Shown piece after piece: positions 41,145-48,818 of a DNA stretch of 64,000 nt. Source of the stretch: CAVXSP01 sp963764505 (GTDB taxonomy: Bacteria > Acidobacteriota > Vicinamibacteria > Vicinamibacterales > SCN-69-37). Within the stretch, counting starts at the first letter, position 1, and each line of letters begins with the position of its first letter. The notes under the pieces were generated by a model, which saw nothing but the letters and a program-made list of their open reading frames with translations, was not told where the DNA came from and ran no database searches. The position numbers and the translations under genes are program-made. The stretch lies in contig CAVXSP010000004.1 in NCBI GenBank assembly GCA_963764505.1, positions 1 to 64,000 on the forward strand. Direction: 5' to 3'.

Positions 41145-42233
41145 TCAGCGTCCGGCGCGGGCGGCGAGCTGGCGCGCCGCGAACCGGGCGCTGGCCTGGT
41201 CCAGCACGACCGCCAGCACGGTCGCGCCGCCAATGATGATCCACTCGTAGTTCTGATCGAAATGCAGCGTCCGGATCGACTGCCGAATCAGCACGATCAG
41301 CAGGGCGCCGAGCGTGGCGCTGACCGCGCTGCCCTTGCCGCCCGAGAGGCTCGCCCCCCCGACCACGGCCGAGGCGATGACGTACAGCTCGTAGCCCGTC
41401 GCGTCGGCGCACGACGCCGAGCCGTAGTAGCTCGCGCCGAGGAACGCCGCGGCACCGGCGGTCAGGCCGGAGATCACGTAGACGCCCAGCCGGATCCGGT
41501 CCAGCCGCAGACCCGAGAACCGGCTCGCCTCGGCGTTGCCCCCAACGGCGAAGACGTGACGGCCCATGACCGTGCGGGTCAGGTAGATGCTGCCGAGTGC
41601 CGTCACGGCCGCCATCACGAGCAGCGGCACCGGGTAGAGCGATTCGCCGAGCCCGAAGGACGCCTTGGCGACGCTGGTCAGCGCCTGCGGCACGAGGATG
41701 CTCTCGGCATGACTGGAGACGAAGGCGATCCCGCGGACGATCCACATCGTGCCGAGCGTGATGATGAACGGATGGACGCGCAGGCCGACCACCATCAGCC
41801 CGTTCGCGAGGCCGCACAACAGCCCGGCGCCAATCGACACTCCGAGCCCGACCAGGACGACTGCCGCCGGCGACGAGGGAGCGACCGATCGGATCGCCAT
41901 GGCCATCGCGACGCCCGCCAGGGCGTAGATCGAGCCGACCGACAGGTCGATGCCGCCCGAGATGATGACGACCGTCGCGCCGACCGCCATGATCGCGAAG
42001 AAGCTCGCGTCGGTCGCGGTCTGCAGCAGGGTGTGGAGGTTGAGGAAGTTGTTGACGGTCACGCCCGTCTGCGGGTCGACGTGGCTGCCGGCCGTGATCG
42101 CCAGCAGCGTCGCCAGCAGCAGGATGACCAGCAGCAGTCCGCCCTGAGGATTGGCGAGCACCGCACGCACGAAGACGCGCGACTGGGTCGCGGCAGGTGC
42201 GGCGGCGCGGCGTTCGTCGGTGGCGAGCGCCAT
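41145..42233 (-). CDS. Sugar ABC importer, permease (RbsC type)
   Basis: A 362-residue, about 10-helix permease. Family landmarks: FFAIMAVGATVVIISGGIDLSVGS near residue 80, GLRVHPFIITLGTMWIVRGI, VFAVGGNAEASRFSGL with its EAA-like loop, and VVGGASLSGGKGS. It is the first gene of the permease, binding protein, ATPase, isomerase operon; the order is unusual in that the permease leads. Confidence 0.92.
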   Translation of the reverse strand: MALATDERRAAAPAATQSRVFVRAVLANPQGGLLLVILLLATLLAITAGSHVDPQTGVTVNNFLNLHTLLQTATDASFFAIMAVGATVVIISGGIDLSVGSIYALAGVAMAMAIRSVAPSSPAAVVLVGLGVSIGAGLLCGLANGLMVVGLRVHPFIITLGTMWIVRGIAFVSSHAESILVPQALTSVAKASFGLGESLYPVPLLVMAAVTALGSIYLTRTVMGRHVFAVGGNAEASRFSGLRLDRIRLGVYVISGLTAGAAAFLGASYYGSASCADATGYELYVIASAVVGGASLSGGKGSAVSATLGALLIVLIRQSIRTLHFDQNYEWIIIGGATVLAVVLDQASARFAARQLAARAGR

Positions 42234-42283
42234 GACGCCGACATCATAACCGCGCTCTCAGTCGCCGCCCGCGCCGCCTGGGG

Positions 42284-43021
42284 CTACTTCACCACCGTCT
42301 CGGCTTCCGCCAGGACCATCTTCGTGATGAGCACGTCGGTCCAATCGGCGCCGAATGTCGGAGAACCTGGCGCCGGCAGTTTGGGGGCTTCCTGCCGGGC
42401 CCGCGCCATGAGCTCGGTCGCCCGGGCGCGATGGCCAAGCTTCCACTCGTTCATCGCGTTGAATGCGAGCGCAAGACTCCGGACGAGGACGTCGTCGTGA
42501 TCGAGCGTCTTGGGCAGCCACTGGGCCGCCTCCGCGTACCGGCCGACGCGATAGAGCGCGATGCCGCGCGACGTGTCGAAGAACCCCTGGTATTCGCCTT
42601 CGCCGGACGCGACGGCATGCTCGCTCGCGAACGTCGTCATCTCGACCGCGTGCGCCAGGATCTTCGGGTCCTTGGCGCCCTTCCAGACGATGTAGGCCTT
42701 GACGGATCGCTCGGCGTCCGTGGAGGTCTTCGGCGACTGGTAGCGGGCGACGAGCCAGTGCGTCAGCTCGAGGAACCTGGCCGTGTTGCCCGTCTGCAGA
42801 TAGACGATCGCGATCTTGAGGCCGTCGAGCGACTCGATCGCCTCCGGCGACTGCGCCTTGACCGCCTCGAACAGCGTCGTCGCGCCAGCGTAGTCGCCCA
42901 CGCTTGCGAGCCGCTGCACCTCGTCGAGCCTGGCGCGGGCCGGGGACGCCGGCTGGGTCTGGGCGGCGAGGCCGCAGGAGGCGAGCAGGGCGAAGACAGC
43001 CGCGACAACATGCAGGCGCAT
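42284..43021 (-). CDS. Exported TPR-like helical protein
   Basis: A 245-residue protein with a cleavable signal (VVAAVFALLASCGLAAQ) and helix-rich repeats resembling tetratricopeptide pairs (YAGATTLFEAVKAQSP; KIAIVYLQTGNTARFLELTHWL; YEGFFD-like turn; RYAEAAQWLPKTLDHDD; HRARATELMARARQEAP). AAGGAG precedes the ATG by 7 nt. It lies between the Ser/Thr kinase and the ABC importer on the same strand. It may be a scaffold or kinase-linked sensor; no enzymatic motif. Confidence 0.72.
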   Translation of the reverse strand: MRLHVVAAVFALLASCGLAAQTQPASPARARLDEVQRLASVGDYAGATTLFEAVKAQSPEAIESLDGLKIAIVYLQTGNTARFLELTHWLVARYQSPKTSTDAERSVKAYIVWKGAKDPKILAHAVEMTTFASEHAVASGEGEYQGFFDTSRGIALYRVGRYAEAAQWLPKTLDHDDVLVRSLALAFNAMNEWKLGHRARATELMARARQEAPKLPAPGSPTFGADWTDVLITKMVLAEAETVVK

Positions 43022-43065
43022 CGGATCTCCTTGGCGGACGCCGCTGATTGTAGACCGTTCGATCG

Positions 43066-44853
43066 TCAATCGGCCGTCTCGGGCATGTGGTCCGCCCACC
43101 ACCGGCTGGCTCGCTCCGGCGTCCAGGCCGGCGAGGCCCCACTGAGCGCGAGGGCCTCGTCGAGCGCGACGGCGCTCTGCGGGCGCTCGAGGGGATTCTT
43201 CGCGAGGCACGAGAGGACGAGCCGGTCCAATGCGGGCGGAATCGGCGTCTCCACCCGCGTCGACGGCGGCATCGGCGCCGCCTGCTGATGCGCGAGCAGC
43301 ACGGAGAGCGGCGACCTGCCGTCGAACACCGGCTGCCCGGTGAGCAGGAAGTACGCGACGCATCCGACCGCGTAGAGGTCCAATCGCGGGTCGTCCCGAC
43401 GCTGTTCGAGCGCCTGCTCGGGCGCCATGAAGGCCGGCGTGCCGAAGACCAGGTTCTGCGCGGTGAGGTCGGCCTGCGGGCTGCCGCCGATGCGCTTGAC
43501 GAGGCCGAAGTCCAGCACCTTCACGAAATCCACGTCGCGGCCGTACCGGCACACGAACAGGTTCGCCGGCTTGATGTCGCGATGCACGAGCCCTCGCCCG
43601 TGCGCTTCGGCCAGCGAGTGGCACACCTGCCGCAGCAGGTGGACGACGCGCTCGGGCGGCTGCGGACCGAAGCGTCTGACGAGCACGTCGGCGTTGCATC
43701 CGTCGAGCAGTTCCATCACGTAGTAGAACGCGCCGTCGCTGGCGATCCCGAAGTCGTAGAGGCCGACCGTGTGCGGCGAGCACAACGACGCCGTCGATTG
43801 AGCTTCGCGCTCGAACCGCTGAAGCGCGCGTGCGTGCTCCTCGGCGCTGGCGCCCAGCACGTCGGCGCGCACGAGCTTCACCGCGGCCGGCCGCGCCAGC
43901 AGGCGGTGGCGGCCCAGCCACACCTCGCCCATTCCGCCCGCGCCGAGCAGACGCTCGAGCTGGTAGCTGCCCATCCGCTGCGCTTCGGCGACCTCGCGCC
44001 CGAGCCCGTAGATGACGCGCGAGCCGAAGTAGGCCATCACGACGGCGAGCACCGGTCCAAACGACACCGACAGGAACGCACTTGCGTCCGCCTGGACCTC
44101 CCCCATCGCCTCGAGCGCCCACAGTCCCAGCGGCGCGGTTGCCGCCGCGAGGCCGGCGCCAAGGAGCGTTCGCCGCGGCGGACACGGCACGATCAGGGGA
44201 AAGAGGATGATGAGCGGCGTGACCCACGTGAGGGTCGGCAGCGCCCCGGTCTCCCTGTAGAACACGAGCGGGTTGGTGAGCGACAGGGTCAGACACAGCG
44301 CCACTTCGTACGCGAGCGCCAGGTCGAGCAGTCTGACGTTGCGGACCGCCGGACTGCGGGCGGCGACGATGACGCCGGCGCTCATCGCGACGTGGAACAG
44401 GTTCGAAACGAACGGCCAGCTCGTCATCGTGGCCGCGATCGTCGCCGTGGCGGGGCCGAACACGACCGACACCGCCATCGCCGCGAGATCGGCGAGCGAG
44501 GCCGTCACGACGAGCCAGGCGACGACCTCGAGCCGCCGGCGCGACTTGCCGAGCAGATCGGCGGGGAGGCCGAAGCCAGTGCCGGACGCAGACTCGGACC
44601 GGGCGGCGGGCCGGCGAAAGACCGTCGCGCGGCCGTCGGCTTTCGCACCGGAGCCGTTCCCAGCGTCCGGCGCCAGGCGTTCGCTCGGCTGGTGGTGCTC
44701 GATCAGCGACTCGACCTCCTGGCGGAGGACGGCGTCGTCGCCGCACGCGCTCCCGATGAACCGGCGCCGCTCGGCGTCCGGCTGCTCCAGCGCGGCGAAG
44801 AAGATGTCCTTGACACGCTCGCGTCGAGCCTCGGCCGTGTCAACGCGAGTCAT
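43066..44853 (-). CDS. Membrane Ser/Thr protein kinase, kinase domain C-terminal
   Basis: A 595-residue Hanks-type kinase with an unusual layout. Residues 1-100 are cytoplasmic, with a short helical module (VKDIFFAALEQPDAERRRFI ... LRQEVESLIEHHQ) common to acidobacterial kinases. Residues about 108-285 form six predicted membrane helices. The kinase domain follows (about 296-560): GAGGMGEV loop, VKLV lysine at 326, HRDIKPANL at 424-432, DFG at 448-450, GTPAFMAPEQ. All catalytic residues are present, so it is probably active. Most bacterial kinases have the catalytic domain first and the membrane segment after it. Its partner or target is unknown. Confidence 0.9.
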   Translation of the reverse strand: MTRVDTAEARRERVKDIFFAALEQPDAERRRFIGSACGDDAVLRQEVESLIEHHQPSERLAPDAGNGSGAKADGRATVFRRPAARSESASGTGFGLPADLLGKSRRRLEVVAWLVVTASLADLAAMAVSVVFGPATATIAATMTSWPFVSNLFHVAMSAGVIVAARSPAVRNVRLLDLALAYEVALCLTLSLTNPLVFYRETGALPTLTWVTPLIILFPLIVPCPPRRTLLGAGLAAATAPLGLWALEAMGEVQADASAFLSVSFGPVLAVVMAYFGSRVIYGLGREVAEAQRMGSYQLERLLGAGGMGEVWLGRHRLLARPAAVKLVRADVLGASAEEHARALQRFEREAQSTASLCSPHTVGLYDFGIASDGAFYYVMELLDGCNADVLVRRFGPQPPERVVHLLRQVCHSLAEAHGRGLVHRDIKPANLFVCRYGRDVDFVKVLDFGLVKRIGGSPQADLTAQNLVFGTPAFMAPEQALEQRRDDPRLDLYAVGCVAYFLLTGQPVFDGRSPLSVLLAHQQAAPMPPSTRVETPIPPALDRLVLSCLAKNPLERPQSAVALDEALALSGASPAWTPERASRWWADHMPETAD

Positions 44854-44970
44854 GGCTCGGGTTCATCGGGCGGTCGGTTTCGCGGAGGCGACAGTGTACC
44901 TGAACTCGTCCGGCTTCGACGGCACCGGCACGGGGACGTGTGGCACAATCGGCGGCGCAAGGAGGGACTG

Positions 44971-45948
44971 ATGGCTCCACTGTCCAGACGGGAGTTCCTG
45001 CACGCCGGCGGCGCCTCGGCGGCGCTGGCGTTCATGGTCGCCAACGGAATCAAGCTCCAGGCCAGCCCGCTCGGGCTGCCCATCGGAAGCCAGACGTGGC
45101 CGCACCGGGCGCGGATCGGCGCGAACGGCTACGCAGGCCTCGCCTCGCTCCTCGGGGACATGAAGGCGATCGGGATCGACGCCGTCGAGCTCATCTCGCC
45201 GAGCGGCGAGTTCGCGAGCCTGACCGACGGCAAGCAGGTCAGGAAAGTGCTCGACGACGCCGGCATGAAGAGCCCCAGCGCGCACTTCCGTGGGATCCGG
45301 ACGAACCTGCCCACGCTCATGCAGTGGGCGCACGACATCGGCATGACCCACATGAGCATGGCCAGCATGGGCGGCAAGACGGTGAACGGCGTGACCACGC
45401 TCGAGACCGTCAAGCGGACGTGCGAAGAGTTCAACAAGCTCGGAGCCGTCGCCAGGAAAGACGGCCTGCAGATGATGACCCACAACGAAGGCTTCGAGAA
45501 CTCGCGCCTCGACGATGGCCGGCTCACGTATCCGGTGCTGCTCGAGTATCTCGATCCGGAGGTCATGAAGATGCAGTTCCAGATGTCGTCGATGCGCACG
45601 GTCGGCGATCCGGTGATGTACTTCACGATGTATCCGGGCCGGTTCGCGTCCGCGCACCTGCAGGGCGTCGACGCGGCCGCCGGCATGGCCGAGCCGGGCC
45701 GCGCCGCGCTGACCGTCAAGCCGTCGCCCGGGCAGCCATCGGCGCGTGGCGCCGGCGGCGCTTCGGCCGCCGGACGCGGCGGCGGCCGGGGCGAGGGCGG
45801 AGGGCTGGCCGTCGGCGAGGACAGCGTCGACTGGACCAAGGTGTTCGAGGCCGGCAAGACTGGCGGGCTCCAGAACTTCTTCGTCGAGCAGTCCTGGGAT
45901 CTGACCGTGAAGAGCGTCGCGTATCTCGAGACGCTGAACGTCACCTGA
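44971..45948 (+). CDS. Exported TIM-barrel isomerase/epimerase-like protein
   Basis: A 325-residue relative of the sugar isomerase/epimerase family, with a twin-arginine-type leader (LSRREFLHAGGASAALAFMVAN). Barrel features: IGSQTWPHR, IDAVELISPSGEF, HFRGIRTNL, MMTHNEGFE, MKMQFQMSSM and HLQGVD. A Gly/Ala/Arg-rich low-complexity insert (about residues 254-285) interrupts the barrel before the last strands. AAGGAGGG 5 nt upstream marks a strong start. It lies alone between divergent and convergent genes, and its 3' end abuts a dispersed repeat. Confidence 0.82.
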   Translation: MAPLSRREFLHAGGASAALAFMVANGIKLQASPLGLPIGSQTWPHRARIGANGYAGLASLLGDMKAIGIDAVELISPSGEFASLTDGKQVRKVLDDAGMKSPSAHFRGIRTNLPTLMQWAHDIGMTHMSMASMGGKTVNGVTTLETVKRTCEEFNKLGAVARKDGLQMMTHNEGFENSRLDDGRLTYPVLLEYLDPEVMKMQFQMSSMRTVGDPVMYFTMYPGRFASAHLQGVDAAAGMAEPGRAALTVKPSPGQPSARGAGGASAAGRGGGRGEGGGLAVGEDSVDWTKVFEAGKTGGLQNFFVEQSWDLTVKSVAYLETLNVT

Positions 45949-45990
45949 AGCCGCGCGCCGGTCTGGTGGCGGGCGAGATCGCGAGCGAGG
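45949..45990. repeat. Dispersed 42-nt element, second copy
   Basis: 38 of 42 bases match the loop element at 21565-21606 (GCGCGCCGGT...GGTGGCG...GCGAGATCGCGAG). It starts directly after the isomerase stop and ends 12 nt before the converging amidohydrolase stop. Unlike the first copy it is not flanked by long inverted arms. Confidence 0.75.
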
Positions 45991-46001
45991 CGGAGGATCG
46001 G

Positions 46002-47316
46002 TCATTGCCCGAGTCGATAGAGCGCCGCCGCGTTGGCGCGCAGGACCTTGTCCGCGAGGTCTCGCGCCTGCGCCGGCGTCACGATGCCCTCCTCGGTCAT
46101 CTGCGTCAGCGCGAGCGCGAGCGCCTGCCGGAGCCGATGGCTGCCGCTCCACGTAGCCTCCTCCCATTCCATGCCGGGGCCGATGGGCCCGGCGTCGGTG
46201 CCGAAGAGCACGTGCTCGGGCGCCGACTCGAGCCATGGCCGGAGCACGCGCGCAAGCTCGCTCGGCGACCAGAGGTATTCGAGCAGGGACGTGTCCACGT
46301 AGGTGTTCGAGTGGGTGATGAGCGCCGCGATCGAGCGTTCGTCGGGTGACCCGCCGTGCAGCAGGACGAAGGTCGTCTTCTGCAGCGCCGGATCGTTCAG
46401 CACCGAGGTCAGGAGCCTCGGCTGGCTGCCGCGGACGTCGAACGCCTCGCCGCACCCGACGCCGGTGTGGATGTGCACCGCGAGACCGATCCGTCCGGCC
46501 TCGGCCGCGATTGCCCGGAACAGGAAATCCTGCAGCGCCTTGTAGCTCACCGGATCGGGCGTGCCGCCGGAGTAGTATCGCGCGAACGTCCGCTCCGCGA
46601 CCGCGCGCTCGGCCGGCTCGAAATCGAGTGACCGCAGGTACGCCGCTTCGAACTTGATCGCGACCGCGCCGGCGCTCTTCTGCTGCTGCAGCGTCCAGCC
46701 GGCGAAGTCGAGGTAGTGGTCCAGCGTCGAGGGCAGCGTGCTGACCGGGCCGTCCTTCAGGGTACTGCTGCAGGATCCGCTGCTCGCGTGCGTAGAACAC
46801 CTGGCGATCGGGGGTGCGCGCCTGCTCGATGCCGTTGTCGAGCGGGAACAGGAGCGCGTCGTCGTACGGGACCCACCGGAACCGCGGGCCCGACAGCTCC
46901 GGCGCCATCCTGACGCGGTTCGCAAGCACGGTGTCGATGCCGGCGCGGTCCAGCACCCAGGTGAAGTAACCGCGGCCTTCGCGGCGCCGGGCCGCCTCAC
47001 GCGCGCGCTCGGCTGCCTGGATTTGGGCGTCCTCCGTCCCGGTCGGCGCAAGGCCGTACAGAGCGTTCCAGGCGGCCAGCGTCTGTGGACCGAAGCGCAG
47101 GTTCCAGGGCGGTGGCGCCGATCCCGCCGGCAGCGCATCGCAGGGCAGCGCGTCGTAGTCCCTGTCCTGCGCCAGGTCGGGTGCGACGACATGCGCATGG
47201 TTGTCGATCGCGCGAACCGATTCGACGTATGCCGCCAGCGACGGATCCGGCCGGGGCGCCTGGGGCGAGCCGATCATCAACAGGCCCAGGGCGGCTGTGA
47301 GCGCACCCGTTCTCAT
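46002..47316 (-). CDS. Exported amidohydrolase, split by a 1-nt insertion
   Basis: A metal-dependent amidohydrolase (TIM barrel) of about 437 residues with a signal peptide (LTAALGLLMIGSPQAP). The first part (AIDNHAHVV metal-binding HxH, FTWVLDRAGIDTVLANRV, to REQRILQQY) and the rest (LKDGPVSTLPSTLDHYLDF, AVHIHTG, VLLHGGSP, LFGTDAG) are in different frames. They join at a GGG run (46760-46762); removing one base restores the protein, and the interval is 3n+1. Family members hydrolyse C-N, C-O or C-C bonds; close relatives are decarboxylase-like. Convergent with the isomerase gene; substrate unknown. Confidence 0.82.
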
Positions 47317-47365
47317 GGTCGCCGGATCTTACCGCGGCCCGTCATTCCGGTATCCTGGCAGCCCT

Positions 47366-48511
47366 GTGTCAATCGCAGCTCCAGACGGCGCGTCACGGCG
47401 ATGGAGCCGGCGTGCCGTCCGCGCCTTGCTGCCGCCGCTGATTGCCGCCGTCTTGATGAACGCCGTCTTCGAAACCGTCGCATGGCGCCTCGGCGAGCCG
47501 GTCCTCCGCGACGAGACGAGGATCAAGTGGGACAGCGGCCACTACCTGTCGATCGCGGACCGCGGGTACGAGCTGTTCAGCTGTCGTGAGGTCGCCGGTC
47601 AGGATCCGACTCAATGGTGCGGGAACGCGGGCTGGTTTCCCGGCTATCCGTATCTCGTGCGGGCGCTTCATCGGCTCACCAGTCGTCACCCGCCACGGCT
47701 CGCGGTTCTCGTGAGCGAAGTCCTGACGCTGGTCGACCTGGCGCTCATCTGGAACCTCTGGCTCTCGGGCCGCGGCGTGCTGGTTCTCCTGCTCTGCGCG
47801 TTCGCGCCAGGCACGTATTACTTCATCGTCGCGTTCCCGATGTCGATGACCGTCTGTTGCACGCTGGTGGCGCTGTGGGCCGCGCGCGAGGAGCATCCGT
47901 GGCTCGGATTGACCGCCGGGGCCGGCGCCGGTTTCACGTATCCGGCGGGTCTGTGGCTCGCCATGGTCGTTGCCGGAGCGCTGGCAGTCCGCCGCATGCG
48001 CCGGCCGGTCCCCGCGATGGCCTGGATCCCCGCGTTCGGTCCCGTGCTCGGGTTTGCCGCCGTGCTGGCGCTGCAGGCGGCCGTCATCGGCCGATGGGAC
48101 GCGTTCTTCATGATTCAGGCGAAGTACGGGCACGCGCTCCACAACCCGGCCGCCGTCTGGTGGGAGCGGATGCAGCTCATCTGGCAGTCGGTCCTGGAGT
48201 GGCAGACTGGCGCGCAAAGCGCCCTGGCCACCTGCGTCGCCGTCACGGTCGCGGTTGGCGCCGCGCTGCGGAGCCGGCAGGGACGGGGCCGACCTGGAGA
48301 CGGACTGCTGGCTGCCTACGGGCTGGTCTACTGGCTGATTCCGCTGATTCTCGGCGGTACGCTGAGCCCGTATCGGGCGGAGTCGCTGCTTGCGCCCTCG
48401 GTCGCCGCCATGCCGCGCTCGCGGTGGCCGGTGACGCTGGCGCTTCTGGCCGTTTTCCTTGGTGTCTGGATCGTCATGGCGGCCCGATTCATTCAGGGCT
48501 CGCTCGTGTGA
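47366..48511 (+). CDS. PIG-V-like membrane mannosyltransferase
   Basis: A 381-residue, roughly nine-helix GT-C glycosyltransferase. It has the signature WDSGHYLSIADRGYE near residue 55 and NAGWFPGYPYLVRALH, which match PIG-V/GPI18-type mannosyltransferases using polyprenyl-phosphate mannose. A GTG at 47366 gives the family's short cytoplasmic start. Bacterial members glycosylate lipids or surface proteins outside the inner membrane. It stands alone, divergent from the amidohydrolase. Confidence 0.82.
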   Translation: MSIAAPDGASRRWSRRAVRALLPPLIAAVLMNAVFETVAWRLGEPVLRDETRIKWDSGHYLSIADRGYELFSCREVAGQDPTQWCGNAGWFPGYPYLVRALHRLTSRHPPRLAVLVSEVLTLVDLALIWNLWLSGRGVLVLLLCAFAPGTYYFIVAFPMSMTVCCTLVALWAAREEHPWLGLTAGAGAGFTYPAGLWLAMVVAGALAVRRMRRPVPAMAWIPAFGPVLGFAAVLALQAAVIGRWDAFFMIQAKYGHALHNPAAVWWERMQLIWQSVLEWQTGAQSALATCVAVTVAVGAALRSRQGRGRPGDGLLAAYGLVYWLIPLILGGTLSPYRAESLLAPSVAAMPRSRWPVTLALLAVFLGVWIVMAARFIQGSLV

Positions 48512-48569
48512 GACCGCCGGGCGCGGACGCAGAACTGACGCGGGTCGTTCAGTACTGAAAGCGAATCGC

Positions 48570-48689
48570 TCAGCGGGAGAAGATCACGGCCAGACCGATG
48601 ATGACCGCCGGTCCGAGCAGTGCCAGTCCGACGGCCCTGATGATCAGTCCCGCTACAACACGCCGAAATGCAGGTGAGTGGCTCGTCAC
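48570..48689 (-). CDS. 39-residue hydrophobic membrane peptide
   Basis: A short open frame with a GTG start and GGAG 4 nt upstream. After a basic turn (FRR) it encodes one long hydrophobic helix (VVAGLIIRAVGLALLGPAVIIGLAVIFSR). Size and composition fit a single-pass small membrane protein. No family is recognised. It lies between the mannosyltransferase and PIG-L genes. Confidence 0.5.
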   Translation of the reverse strand: MTSHSPAFRRVVAGLIIRAVGLALLGPAVIIGLAVIFSR

Positions 48690-48818
48690 GTTACTCCATC
48701 CGCATCGTATCCAAGCAAAGCGGGTGCCAGGATGCCACGGCACGAAAGGCTGCGCGCACCGACCGCGACGGCGGTCGAGGCGTGTCGGAACGACATACCG
48801 GGCGGGCGGCAGACGTGA

